This document shows positions 9,184 through 17,963 of a DNA stretch of 64,000 nt, piece after piece. The stretch is from Pseudofrankia inefficax (GTDB lineage: Bacteria > Actinomycetota > Actinomycetes > Frankiales > Frankiaceae): the NCBI RefSeq assembly GCF_000166135.1, contig NC_014666.1:4774001-4838000 (forward strand). The letters run 5' to 3'. A program made the position numbers and the translations under genes. The notes under the pieces were generated by a model, which had not been told where the DNA came from, made no database searches, and worked only from the letters and a program-made list of their open reading frames with translations. Positions within the stretch are counted from its first letter, which is position 1. Each line of letters opens with the position of its first letter.

Positions 9184-9296
9184 CGACGGCCGCTCCGGCG
9201 CCGAACGCCTCCGGTTTCTCCGAACGGGCGCGAGGCCGAGAAGGAGTGGGCGATACTGAAGATCGTCATGGTTTGCCACTTTTCTCCGGGGGCTGG

Positions 9297-10103
9297 GTGA
9301 ACGGGTCGACAGGCCGGTCGGGATTGACGTTTCGCGCACCCCCTACCGGTCCGGAGTCGGCCCGAGCAGGGTCCGCCCCACCGGGCGGCCGGCCGCCGCG
9401 GCGGCGGCGCAACGACCCCGCCCAGTACGACGACCTCGCCGACCAGTGGTGGCCCACGCACGGCCGGTTCGCGGCCCTGCACTGGCTGGCCGAGGCGCGG
9501 GCGCGGCTCATCCCGCCGCCCCCGAGCAAGGGCGCTCCGTTGCTCGACCTGGCCTGCGGCGCCGGCCTGCTCGCCCCGGTGCTGACCGGCGAGCTGGCGG
9601 GCTGGCGGCATGTCGGCGTCGATCTCTCGTCGGCCGCGCTGCGCCAGGCCCGCGAGCACGGCGTCACCACGGTCCGGGCGGACGTCACCCAGCTGCCCTT
9701 TCGGGACGGGCAGTTCTCCTGTGTCGTGGCCGGCGAGCTCTTCGAGCACCTGGAGGACCTCGACGCGGCCTGCGCGGCGATCGCGCGGGTCCTCGCGCCC
9801 GGCGGAACCGTCGTGATCGACACGCTCGCGGACACGCTGTTCTGCCGGATCGCCCTGGTCCGCATCGCCGAGCGGCTGCCGGGCGGTCCGCCGCCGCGCC
9901 TGCACGACCCCCGGCTGCTGGTCTCGCCCGACCGGCTGGGCGCGGCGCTGAAGCGGTCCGGCATCGACCTGCGCGTCGTCGGCGGGCTTCGTCCCTCGTT
10001 TCGTGACTACCCCCGTTGGCTGGCGCGTCGCGCCGACTCGGTCCGGATGGTCCCCATCCGGTCGACCGCGGGCGTCTACCAGGCCGTCGGCACCCGGTCG
10101 TGA
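9297..10103 (+). CDS. UbiG-like SAM methyltransferase
   Basis: This is a class I methyltransferase of about 268 residues. Homology to UbiG-type O-methyltransferases starts at NDPAQYDDLADQWW. The SAM site is LLDLACGAGLLAPVL, then VGVDLSSAAL, and motif II/III is VVAGELFEHLEDLDAA. I favour the GTG at 9297 because GGGGG lies 5 bases upstream; an earlier GTG at 9246 is also in frame. The gene is divergent from the NB-ARC gene. A gap of 16 bases precedes the acyl-CoA dehydrogenase, and that gene overlaps a type III polyketide synthase. The methyltransferase therefore probably acts on a phenolic polyketide rather than ubiquinone, which actinobacteria lack (inference). Confidence 0.85.
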   Translation: MNGSTGRSGLTFRAPPTGPESARAGSAPPGGRPPRRRRNDPAQYDDLADQWWPTHGRFAALHWLAEARARLIPPPPSKGAPLLDLACGAGLLAPVLTGELAGWRHVGVDLSSAALRQAREHGVTTVRADVTQLPFRDGQFSCVVAGELFEHLEDLDAACAAIARVLAPGGTVVIDTLADTLFCRIALVRIAERLPGGPPPRLHDPRLLVSPDRLGAALKRSGIDLRVVGGLRPSFRDYPRWLARRADSVRMVPIRSTAGVYQAVGTRS

Positions 10104-10119
10104 CGAGAGGACGACGGCG

Positions 10120-11382
10120 ATGAGCGTGGAACTGGACGGCCTGGTCGACGGCGCGCGGGTCGACGGCGCGGGGCTCGCCCGCGGGGTCGTCGCGGCGATC
10201 GCCGCGCGAGCGGGCGAGGCGGATCGCCTCGGCGAGCTGCCGGCGGCCGACCTCGACGACCTGCGCGCGGCGGGCCTGCTGGGCCTCCTCGTACCCCGGC
10301 GTCTCGGTGGCCTGGGCGGCACGTTCGCCGACTGGGCCGACGCCGCCCGCGTCCTCGCCGAGGGCAGCGGCTCGACCGCCCTCGCCCTGAACATGCACAC
10401 CTCCGTCGTCGGCGCCCTGGCCGGGACCCCGGACGAGCTGGCCCGGGCGATGGGCGCGCCGGAGTCCTACTTCGCCGCGCGCGACCGGGTGCTGGCCCAG
10501 GCCGCCGCCGGGTCGTTCGTCGCCGTCGCGATGAGCGAACGGGGCGCGGGCTCCCGGCTGTCCGCGCTGCGGACCTCCTACCGCCCCGAGGGCGACGGCT
10601 ACCGGATCACCGGCCTGAAGTCGTTCTGCTCGGGCGCCTCGCACGCGGACCTCTACTTCGTCGCGGCCCGCGCGGCCGACGAAGCCACGGCCGGCGACGC
10701 CACGGGCGAGAGCGACGGCCAGCCGGCGGGAAAGGTCAGCCATTTCCTCGTCCCCGCCGGGGCGGGGGTGACCGTCGAGCCCAACTGGGACACCCTCGGG
10801 ATGCGCGGCACCGGCAGCCATGACCTGCGCCTCGACGTCCGCGTCCCGGCGGACGCGCTGATCGGCGGCCTGGAGGGCCTGAGCCTGCTGATCGCGCAGA
10901 TCATGCCGCAGTGGCTGGTCGCGTCCTACGCGGCCGTCTACGCCGGGGTCGGGCGCGCCGCCTTCAACGCGGGGGTCGAGCACGCCCGCGGCCGCGCCGC
11001 GCCCGGACTGCCGAACGGCCTGGTCGGTCTGCCCGCGGTGCGGGCCAGGTTCGGCCGGGCCGACGCCGCGCTCGCCGCGCTCGACCTGGTGGTCGACGAG
11101 TGCGCCCGACGGGTCGACGCCGATCCCGGCTCCCCGGCGGCGAACAGCTGGGTGTGGCGGGCGAAGCTGCTGGCCGGGCAGACCGCCCAGGACGTCGCGA
11201 CCTCCGTCGTCGAGGCCTGCGGGACGGCGGTCACCCGGCGTGGGCATCCGCTGGAACGGCTGTACCGCGACGCCCGGTGCGGGTCGCTGCAGCCGGCCAC
11301 CTCCGATGTGTGCGCCGACTGGCTGGGCCTCGCGGCGCTGGGCGGCGACCCGGACGCGGACGCCGACGTGCCCCGGTGGTGA
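10120..11382 (+). CDS. Acyl-CoA dehydrogenase family flavoprotein
   Basis: The 420-residue protein has the acyl-CoA dehydrogenase layout: helical N-domain (LRAAGLLGLLVPRRLGGLGG), flavin strand VAMSERGAGSRLS near residue 137, middle beta-domain with WDTLGMRGTGSHDL, and a C-terminal helical domain ending in HPLERLYRDARCGSLQ. The last motif lies where the FAD-binding Arg and the catalytic base are found in the family. The ATG at 10120 is preceded by GAGAGGACG. It sits 16 bases after the methyltransferase and its stop overlaps the polyketide synthase start. It may desaturate or hydroxylate a CoA-bound starter or product; the exact reaction is unknown. Confidence 0.9.
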   Translation: MSVELDGLVDGARVDGAGLARGVVAAIAARAGEADRLGELPAADLDDLRAAGLLGLLVPRRLGGLGGTFADWADAARVLAEGSGSTALALNMHTSVVGALAGTPDELARAMGAPESYFAARDRVLAQAAAGSFVAVAMSERGAGSRLSALRTSYRPEGDGYRITGLKSFCSGASHADLYFVAARAADEATAGDATGESDGQPAGKVSHFLVPAGAGVTVEPNWDTLGMRGTGSHDLRLDVRVPADALIGGLEGLSLLIAQIMPQWLVASYAAVYAGVGRAAFNAGVEHARGRAAPGLPNGLVGLPAVRARFGRADAALAALDLVVDECARRVDADPGSPAANSWVWRAKLLAGQTAQDVATSVVEACGTAVTRRGHPLERLYRDARCGSLQPATSDVCADWLGLAALGGDPDADADVPRW

Positions 11383-12467
11383 CGACGCGGCTTCGGGGCG
11401 CGGCGCGGCCCGCGGGCACCGGCCCGGCCGCCGTCATCGCCGGGATCGGGACCGCCTTCCCCGGGCTCCTCGACCAGCAGAACCTCTGGGACGAGTACTT
11501 CGACCGCCGGTGCGGCGGTGACCGGGTCGCCCGCCGGATCTTCCTCGGGTGCGGGGTCCGGACCCGGCACGCGGTCGTTGACCCGCGCGACGAGGACGTC
11601 AGCGGCTGGTCGACGGGCGCGCGGATGCGCCGCTACGTCCGGGACGCCCAGCCGCTCGGCCTGCGGGCGGCCACCGCGGCGCTCGCCGACGCCGGCCTGA
11701 GCGCCGCCGACGTGGGACTGTTCGTCGTCGTCTCGTGCACCGGCTACAGCACTCCCGGCCTGGACATCCAGCTCGCCCGTGAGCTGGGCATGTCGGAGCG
11801 GGCCCGACGCCTGGTGATCGGCCATATGGGCTGCTACGCGGCCATTCCGGGGATGGGAACGGCCGCCGACTTCGTCCGGGCCCGCGGTCTGCCCGCGCTG
11901 GTGCTGTGCGTGGAACTCACCTCCCTGCATGTCCAGCCGGTGCCCGAGGGGGGCGGGCGTGACCTGGAGCAGGTCGTCGCGCACGCCCTGTTCGGCGACG
12001 CGGCCGCCGCGATCGTCCTGATGCCCGACGCCGCCGGCCTCGAGGTCCTCGACACCACGGCCGCGACCGCCCCGGCCAGCGAGGACCTGATGACCTGGGA
12101 GGTCACCGACCACGGGTTCCGGATGGGCCTGTCCTCGAAGGTCCCCGACGTGCTGGCGTCCCACGTCGAGGCGGCGACGACGGCGTTGCTGGACCCGTTC
12201 GCGCTCGGGCTCGCCGACGTCCAGGGCTGGGCGGTGCATCCGGGCGGGCCGCGCATCGTCGACGTCGTCGAGGAGCGGCTCGGGCTGGACCGGGCGCGGA
12301 CCGACCCGAGCCGCCAGATCCTCGACACCCGCGGCAACTGCTCGTCGGCGACCGTGCTGCTCGTCCTCGAACGGCTGCGCGGCACGCTCGACGTCGGCGC
12401 CCCCGCCGTCGGGATGGCGTTCGGCCCGGGCCTGACGTTGTGCCTGGCCCTGCTGCGCCGCAGGTGA
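11379..12467 (+). CDS. Type III polyketide synthase (chalcone synthase-like)
   Basis: This is a homodimeric ketosynthase of 362 residues that extends a CoA starter with malonyl-CoA. The catalytic triad is visible: Cys in GHMGCYAAIPGM near residue 152, His in WAVHPGGPRI near 287, and Asn in DTRGNCSSATVL near 319. The GFGPG-like loop reads MAFGPGLTL at the C-terminus. The GTG start at 11379 (or 11376) overlaps the acyl-CoA dehydrogenase stop. With the upstream methyltransferase and dehydrogenase it forms a compact operon, plausibly making a methylated alkylresorcinol, pyrone or quinone-like compound. Product inferred only from gene content. Confidence 0.93.
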   Translation: MTTRLRGAARPAGTGPAAVIAGIGTAFPGLLDQQNLWDEYFDRRCGGDRVARRIFLGCGVRTRHAVVDPRDEDVSGWSTGARMRRYVRDAQPLGLRAATAALADAGLSAADVGLFVVVSCTGYSTPGLDIQLARELGMSERARRLVIGHMGCYAAIPGMGTAADFVRARGLPALVLCVELTSLHVQPVPEGGGRDLEQVVAHALFGDAAAAIVLMPDAAGLEVLDTTAATAPASEDLMTWEVTDHGFRMGLSSKVPDVLASHVEAATTALLDPFALGLADVQGWAVHPGGPRIVDVVEERLGLDRARTDPSRQILDTRGNCSSATVLLVLERLRGTLDVGAPAVGMAFGPGLTLCLALLRRR

Positions 12468-12476
12468 CCGCCGGTC

Positions 12477-14774
12477 TCAGCCGTTGCGGGCCGACTCGGG
12501 ACCGGTGAGGCGGGTCAGCAGCGGCAGCGTCGACGCGATGATCCCGAGCGACAGGGCGAGGCCGGCGACGACGAACGCGTAGTAGGTGACGCCCGGCGGG
12601 ACCAGGCCGTAGCCCAGCTGCGATCTCAGGAACATCGCCGACGCGGCGAAGCCCGCGCCGGTCGCGAGCAGCGCCGCCGAGAGCAGCGGCAGCACGCTCT
12701 CCATGCCGACGACGCGGCGCAGCACGGCCAGCGGCGCCCCCGCGAGGCGCAGCATCGCGAACGGGCGGCGACGGTCCGACAGGCCGGCGACCACGCTCAC
12801 CGCGAGGCTGCAGCCGGCGATCGGCAGCGTCGTCGCCAGCACCACGTTCGCCAGCTGCCGCCAGCCGGCCAGCACCCGCTGCTGCTCGGAAGCCCAGTCG
12901 TTGACCATCCGGACCTCCTGCTGGGGGTATGCGACCGTCAGCAGTGTCCGGGTCCGCTCCATCGCCGCGGTCGACCCGTCGGTGGTGACGTAGAGCATCT
13001 GCACGGGCAGGCTGGTGATCGCGGCGCTGCTGATCGGGGCCGTCGGCCACACCTGGTTCGGCGCGGACTCGAGGTTCAGGAAGGCGTCCAGCGCGACGGC
13101 CGCGACGCTCGCCCCGGCCGAGCAGTGGCCGATGACGACGAGGCGGGCCAGGTCCGAGCACGCCACCAGGCCATCCGGCACCGTGGGAACCTCCGCGAGC
13201 AGCGGGTCGCCAGGAGCGGCCCGGGTCACCGGGGTCCCGGGATCGCTCGGCGGGCCCGAACGGACCTCCAGCACCTTCCCGATCTTGTCGGGATCGGCGT
13301 GCACGACCGCGAGGCCGGCAAGACCGGGGACGGCACGAAGCTGGGCGACGAGCCGGTCCGGCGTCGCGCCGGTCAGCGGCGCGTCGGACAGCGAGCCGTC
13401 CTGCACCGCGGTCCTCGTCTGCGCGTCACCGGCCAGCGAGCCGCGATCGGCGTTGATGGTGCCGATGATGCTCACCGTCGCGGTGGTCACGAACAGGGCG
13501 AGGACCAGGCCGCTGACCGAGCGGAAGCCGGCCTTCGGGTCGTCGGCGAGCCGGCGCGCGGCGATCAGCGTCGCCGGCCGGCGGGCCCGGCGGGCACCCG
13601 CCCGCGCGGCGGCCATCGTGAGCCATGGCCCCGCCACCACCAGCCCCAGCATCACCAGCAGGAAGCCGGTGAGATACGCCGCCGCCTGGCCGTTCGTGCT
13701 CGCCGGCCGCCGGCCGAGGAAGAACGCGAGCTCACCGAGCCCGGCCACGAGAACGAACAGCCGCCAGACCTGGGGCGGACGTGGCGTCACCCGGCGGGTC
13801 ACGCCGAGCGGGGAGATGGTCACCCGCCGCAGCGCGACCCGCGCCGCCACCGCCGCCGCCACCGGGACGCCCAGGGCGACCACCACGGCCTGAAGCGCCG
13901 TCAGGGTCAGGTCCGCGGTGAAGAACCGGTCACCGGTGAAGGGAACGGTGGCCACGGCCGGGCGCAGGAGGAAGAAGAGGCCGAAGCCGACGACGAGACC
14001 AGCCCCGGCGGCCACCGTCGACTCGACCGTCGAGATCACCGCGACCTGGCGCGGCGTGGCGCCGACCAGGCGCATCGCGGCGTACCGCTGCTCGCGGGTC
14101 GCGGCGGACAGCCGCGTCGCGGAGCCGATGAACATCAGGACCGGGAACACCAGCGCGGCCGCCACCACCGAGAAGATCAGCGTCAGCGCGTCGCCTCGCA
14201 CACCGGACGCCGGGCAGTCGTCGCCGCAGACGGGTGGGAACGTACGGGCGAGCGTGGTCACGGACCGCGCGTCGGGCCCGGCCTTCACCTCGGCCTGGGT
14301 GCGGCCCAGCACGGCGACCAGCGCGTCCGGCGAGGCCAGCGCGTCGTCGCCGACCAGCCCGGCGAGGCGGCCGGGGAACCGGTCGCCGAGCTGGTCGGCG
14401 GGCGTCGCGCGCAGCAGCCGGGCCAACGCCGGTGAGGCGTAGTACTGACCGGCCGCGGGCACCCTGGCCAGGCCGGGCGGTACCGGCGCGGTCGGTCCGG
14501 TCGCGGCGACGTCGACCTCGACGATCGACCGGCCGTCGTAGTAGTCGGTGTGCGCCCGCCACAGGAGCGGGTCGACCGGGGCCGTCTCGGTCCGGCTCGC
14601 GGCGCCGCTGTCGAGCCAGATCTGGCGGTCGTTCTGGTGCCCGACGGCGTTGCTGGCGGCGAGTGTGGACAGCAGCAGCCCGACGCCGACGGCGACAGCC
14701 GCGGCGATCATGACGAGGCGCCCGACCGCGGACCGCCCGCCGCTGACCGCGAGGCGCAGCGCGAAGGCGATCAC
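12477..14774 (-). CDS. ABC transporter permease, FtsX/MacB type (module 1)
   Basis: The integral membrane protein has about 765 residues and two FtsX-like permease units. It has an N-terminal anchor (LVMIAAAVAVGVGLLLSTLA), a large extracytoplasmic region, then membrane segments such as LTLIFSVVAAALVFPVLMF and a second set near the C-terminus (GFAASAMFL, YYAFVVAGLALSLGIIA). The GTG start at 14774 overlaps the ATPase stop (GTGA), so the two are coupled. Such exporters move lipids, peptides or drugs, or act as mechanotransmitters. Control by the adjacent PadR repressor suggests a detoxification or antibiotic-response role (inference). Confidence 0.88.
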   Translation of the reverse strand: MIAFALRLAVSGGRSAVGRLVMIAAAVAVGVGLLLSTLAASNAVGHQNDRQIWLDSGAASRTETAPVDPLLWRAHTDYYDGRSIVEVDVAATGPTAPVPPGLARVPAAGQYYASPALARLLRATPADQLGDRFPGRLAGLVGDDALASPDALVAVLGRTQAEVKAGPDARSVTTLARTFPPVCGDDCPASGVRGDALTLIFSVVAAALVFPVLMFIGSATRLSAATREQRYAAMRLVGATPRQVAVISTVESTVAAGAGLVVGFGLFFLLRPAVATVPFTGDRFFTADLTLTALQAVVVALGVPVAAAVAARVALRRVTISPLGVTRRVTPRPPQVWRLFVLVAGLGELAFFLGRRPASTNGQAAAYLTGFLLVMLGLVVAGPWLTMAAARAGARRARRPATLIAARRLADDPKAGFRSVSGLVLALFVTTATVSIIGTINADRGSLAGDAQTRTAVQDGSLSDAPLTGATPDRLVAQLRAVPGLAGLAVVHADPDKIGKVLEVRSGPPSDPGTPVTRAAPGDPLLAEVPTVPDGLVACSDLARLVVIGHCSAGASVAAVALDAFLNLESAPNQVWPTAPISSAAITSLPVQMLYVTTDGSTAAMERTRTLLTVAYPQQEVRMVNDWASEQQRVLAGWRQLANVVLATTLPIAGCSLAVSVVAGLSDRRRPFAMLRLAGAPLAVLRRVVGMESVLPLLSAALLATGAGFAASAMFLRSQLGYGLVPPGVTYYAFVVAGLALSLGIIASTLPLLTRLTGPESARNG

Positions 14775-15457
14775 GAGCCGACCCGTTCGACCGTCAGCGG
14801 GCTGGTCCGGCCGTCGCGGACGATCACCTGGCGGTCGGCGTAGGCGGCGACCCGCGGCTCGTGGGTGACCAGGACGACCGTGCTGCCCTGTTCCCGTGCC
14901 GCGTCGACCAGCAGGTCCATCACCTGCTCGCCGGTCAGCGAGTCGAGGGCGCCGGTCGGCTCGTCGGCGAAGAGCACCCTGGGCCCGGTCACCAGGCCGC
15001 GGGCCAGCGCGACGCGCTGTGCCTCGCCACCCGAGAGCTCGCCGGAACGGCGCCGGTGCAGGCCGTCGAGGCCCAGCCGGGCGAACCACGGCCTCGCCTC
15101 GGCGAGGGCCGCCGCCCGCCTGCGCCCGCCCAGCAGCAGCGGGAGCGCGACGTTCTCCTCGGCGGTCAGCTCCGGGACGAGCTGGCCGAACTGGAAGACG
15201 AAGCCGAACGTGTCGCGCCGCAGGGTGCTGCGCCGCTGCTCGTCGAGGGAGTCGATCCGCTGCCCGTCGACCCACACCTCCCCCGCGTCGGGCACGAGGA
15301 TGCCGCCCAGGCAGTGCAACAGGGTGGACTTGCCGGAGCCGCTCGGCCCCATGATCGCCACGACGTCGCCGGTCTCGACGGTCAGGCTCGCGCCGCGCAG
15401 GGCCGGGGTCCCACCGAAGGAGACCTCCAGGTCGCGGGCCTCGATCAGGGCGGTCAT
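14771..15457 (-). CDS. ABC transporter ATPase, LolD/MacB type (module 1)
   Basis: This is a 228-residue nucleotide-binding subunit. The Walker A motif is GPSGSGKST, the signature LSGGEAQRVALARG, and Walker B VLFADEPTGALDS with the Glu base; the H-loop is VTHEPRVAAY. The short length and the phrase DEPTGALDS are typical of LolD/MacB/SalX-type exporters. It overlaps the PadR gene upstream by 4 bases and the permease downstream by 4 bases, so all three form one operon read right to left. Confidence 0.95.
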   Translation of the reverse strand: MTALIEARDLEVSFGGTPALRGASLTVETGDVVAIMGPSGSGKSTLLHCLGGILVPDAGEVWVDGQRIDSLDEQRRSTLRRDTFGFVFQFGQLVPELTAEENVALPLLLGGRRRAAALAEARPWFARLGLDGLHRRRSGELSGGEAQRVALARGLVTGPRVLFADEPTGALDSLTGEQVMDLLVDAAREQGSTVVLVTHEPRVAAYADRQVIVRDGRTSPLTVERVGS

Positions 15458-15978
15458 GCGCGCACCTTCGCGGCGAGCTGGTCCAGGCGGCCCGTCGTCG
15501 CGTCGATCCAGCGCAGGTCCGCCTCCAGGTGGAAGAGGCCGTGGTCGGCGAGCAGCACGTCGACGATCTCGCCGGTCCGGCGCAGGTCGGTCAGCTCACG
15601 CATGCGCCGCAGGTGGGCCAGGCGCTGGGTGTCGAGGTAGCCGTGCGCGTCGCGGCCGAGCATCAGGGCCAGCACGACCTTGGTGAACAGCAGCGACTGC
15701 AGGTTGGGCTCGGGCGTCACCGCCTCGGTGAGCCACGCCTCGAACTCGGTGGCGCCCGTCTCGGTGATGACGTAGCGGCGGCGTTCCGGCCCGTCGCCGG
15801 GCTCGGCGTCGCCGGCGAGGACCTTGCCGTCGCGGGCCAGCCGGCCCAGCGTCGAGTAGACCTGGCCGTACGGCAGGGGCTTGCCGCGGCCGAAGAATGT
15901 GTCGTAGTCCCGCTTGAGGTCGTAGCCATGGCTCGGCTCGCGCTCCAACAGGCCCAGCAGCGTCAGGGGAACACTCAC
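15454..15978 (-). CDS. PadR family transcriptional regulator (module 1)
   Basis: The 174-residue regulator has an N-terminal winged helix (LTLLGLLEREPSHGYDLKRDYD, then GQVYSTLGRLARDG, wing RRRYVITETGATEFEAW) and a C-terminal helical dimerisation part. I chose the GTG at 15978 because the family core starts at once (SVPLTLLGLL); the frame continues open to 16122 with unrelated sequence. The promoter holds an inverted repeat at 15989-16014 that is probably its own operator. It is likely to repress the operon until an inducer binds. Its stop overlaps the ATPase start. Confidence 0.92.
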   Translation of the reverse strand: MSVPLTLLGLLEREPSHGYDLKRDYDTFFGRGKPLPYGQVYSTLGRLARDGKVLAGDAEPGDGPERRRYVITETGATEFEAWLTEAVTPEPNLQSLLFTKVVLALMLGRDAHGYLDTQRLAHLRRMRELTDLRRTGEIVDVLLADHGLFHLEADLRWIDATTGRLDQLAAKVRA

Positions 15979-15988
15979 AAGGTCACTA

Positions 15989-16014
15989 TACACCGGGTAT
16001 CTATCCCGGGTGTA
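15989..16014. promoter_or_regulatory. Inverted repeat, likely PadR operator (module 1)
   Basis: The sequence TACACCGGGTAT, followed by CTATCCCGGGTGTA, forms an imperfect inverted repeat starting 10 bases before the GTG of the PadR gene. It contains ACCGGGTAT, also present upstream of the second PadR gene. The position covers the likely promoter of a short-leader transcript, as expected for autoregulation. Confidence 0.55.
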
Positions 16015-16242
16015 GGTCCCTGGTGAGTACGGGCGGCGAGCGCGGCCGTTGTACACGGGCCCGCTGCCCGTCCCGGCGGCCCCTGTCGGCTGCCTGACCC
16101 CATCCCGCCAGACCGTCGCCACGAATCACGGGTGACGGCGGGCTGGGGCCGAGGCGTCGCTGGGGCGCCCCGGAGTCGCTCGCCACCCGAGATACGCGTG
16201 CTCGCACGCGACTGACACACGCGACTGACAAGGTGGCCCCGG

Positions 16243-17046
16243 ATGGCATTCGACGTTGACAGCTTCGCGCGCACCGCCGCGCCCGTGCGTACCGACGACC
16301 TGGGTGACCTGGCGGAGCGGTTCGCCCGCCGGCCGCTGTCCGACGAGGGCCTGCGCTGCCTGCGCTACATGCACGACGTCGAGAGCCACACGGTCTGCTA
16401 CCTGCGCGACCTGCTTCTGACGCCGTCGCACCGGGACCCGCGGATCACGACGTTCCTCACCGTGTGGAACTACGAGGAGCACTCTCACGGCGTGGCGCTC
16501 GGCTCGGTGCTCGCCGCGCACGGCGAGCCGCACGGCGACGAGCGCAACGCCGCGGTCCGCGCGCGCCAGGGACGCTTCGAGGGGCTGAAGGCGATGCTCA
16601 CCGCGGCCGCGGCCGCCGCCGTCGGCGAGGACTTCGTCGCCGTGCACATGAGCGTGGGCGCCGTGAACGAATGGACCACCCGGTCCGGCTACGCCCGGCT
16701 GATCGAGCGTGAGCAGCACCCGGCGCTGACCGCGCTGCTGACCCGGATCATGGCCCAGGAGAGCAGGCACATCGCCTTCTACGCGAGCGAGGCCAGGACC
16801 AGGCTGGCGGCGAGCGCACGGGCCCGCCGGGTCACCCGCTGGGCGCTGCGCCGGAAGTGGGCCCCGGTCGGCTCCGGGGTCATGCCCGCCGAGGAGACGG
16901 CGTTCGTGCTCGGGCATCTGCTGGACGGGGAGTCCGGGCGGCGCGAGGCGAGCCGCATCGACGCCCTGATCGACCGGCTCCCCGGCCAGGCCGGGCTCGG
17001 CCTGATGACCGGCACCGCCGACCGCTACGCGACCGCGGTCCGGTAG
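16243..17046 (+). CDS. Ferritin-like / acyl-ACP desaturase-like diiron protein
   Basis: The 267-residue, mostly helical protein has carboxylate/His motifs spaced as in ferritin-like diiron proteins: DVESHTVCYLRDLL near residue 47, NYEEHSHGVALG near 77, VGEDFVAVHMS and AQESRHIAFYASE. The ESH, EEHSHG and ESRH elements would supply metal ligands. It resembles stand-alone actinobacterial acyl-ACP-desaturase-like proteins, so an oxidase or desaturase role is possible. The start is firm: AAGGTGG is 6 bases before the ATG. It converges on the SUMF1-like gene with 6 bases between stops. No redox partner is adjacent. Confidence 0.7.
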   Translation: MAFDVDSFARTAAPVRTDDLGDLAERFARRPLSDEGLRCLRYMHDVESHTVCYLRDLLLTPSHRDPRITTFLTVWNYEEHSHGVALGSVLAAHGEPHGDERNAAVRARQGRFEGLKAMLTAAAAAAVGEDFVAVHMSVGAVNEWTTRSGYARLIEREQHPALTALLTRIMAQESRHIAFYASEARTRLAASARARRVTRWALRRKWAPVGSGVMPAEETAFVLGHLLDGESGRREASRIDALIDRLPGQAGLGLMTGTADRYATAVR

Positions 17047-17052
17047 TCCCTC

Positions 17053-17721
17053 CTACGCGGAGCGCGCGACCCGGAACCCGACATCGTCGATCCGGAAGGT
17101 CGGGTGACTTCGGCGGCGTACCGAGGCCCGGCAGCTCCAGTGCTCGTCAAACCAGCCGCCACCGCGGAGCACCCGGTAGGCACCGTAGACCTCGGCGTCG
17201 TACACGTCCCAGCACCACTCCCAGACGTTGCCCAGCAGGTCGAAGAGGCCCCACGGGTTGGGCTGTTTGCCTCCCACCTCGTGGATCCGCTCGCGCGAGT
17301 TTCCTCGATACCAAGCGATCTCGTCGAGCTGTCCATACCGTGGACCGGCCGTGCCCGCGCGGCAGGCGTGCTCCCACTCGGCCTCCGTCGGCAGCCGGTA
17401 TCCATCGGCGGACGCGTCCCATTCGACGCTCTCGAGATCGGCGTCGAGGCGGTACGCGGGCGCCAGCCCCGCACGCTGGGACAGCAGGTTGCAGAACCGG
17501 ACCGCGTCCCACCAGGAGACGTTCTCGACCGGCAGCTGATCGCCTCGCGTGGTGCTCGGCCGCTGGCCGGTGACCTGGGCGTATCGGGCCTGCGTGACCG
17601 GCACGGCGCCAAGCTGGTACGGCGCGAGCTGGACCGGCCAACTGCGCCGGGATCGCCGGTCCGACAGGGTCACCTGGCCCGGCAGGACGGCCAGCATCTC
17701 GTCTCCGGCCCACGCGTCCAC
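17053..17721 (-). CDS. SUMF1/FGE-fold protein
   Basis: The protein of about 222 residues has the formylglycine-generating-enzyme fold: PVTQARYAQVTGQRP, VENVSWWDAVRFCNLLS, GYRLPTEAEWEHACRAG, GLFDLLGNVWEWCWD and RVLRGGGWFDEHWSCRAS. True FGE needs two Cys five residues apart near the C-terminus; here only one (in HWSCR) is seen. Catalysis on sulfatases is therefore doubtful, and a ligand-binding or other SUMF1/EgtB/PvdO-type role is more likely. The start is GTG 17721; an ATG at 17697 is an alternative. No sulfatase or serine/threonine kinase is adjacent. Confidence 0.85.
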   Translation of the reverse strand: MDAWAGDEMLAVLPGQVTLSDRRSRRSWPVQLAPYQLGAVPVTQARYAQVTGQRPSTTRGDQLPVENVSWWDAVRFCNLLSQRAGLAPAYRLDADLESVEWDASADGYRLPTEAEWEHACRAGTAGPRYGQLDEIAWYRGNSRERIHEVGGKQPNPWGLFDLLGNVWEWCWDVYDAEVYGAYRVLRGGGWFDEHWSCRASVRRRSHPTFRIDDVGFRVARSA

Positions 17722-17832
17722 AGGTGGATGATCCCACCGGCACCTGTCCTGGATGGCCGCGAAGGTCGACCGCGTCGGTTTCTTCGCTCCCAGTGCTGCC
17801 AGTGCCGTGGCCGCCTAGGTCAGCCCAGCGGA

Positions 17833-17909
17833 ATGATCGCCGTCTTCGCCCTGAGGTGGTCGCGAATCGGGCCTTGTCACAGCCGCCTGAGGGCCTAAAC
17901 GGTGATCAT
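17833..17909. repeat. Palindromic intergenic repeat, copy 2
   Basis: The ends ATGATCGCCGTCTTCGCCCT and AGGGCCTAAACGGTGATCAT are inverted copies with few mismatches; the centre reads GAGGTGGTCGCGAATCGGGCC. It lies between the SUMF1-like gene start and the dipZ stop. It is the only copy not between convergent gene ends, though it is still 55 bases behind a stop (dipZ, minus strand). Confidence 0.88.
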
Positions 17910-17963
17910 GTCGGGGGCTCGGAGCGAGCTGACCGCGCGTGGGCGCCGCTGGCCGAGACGCTG

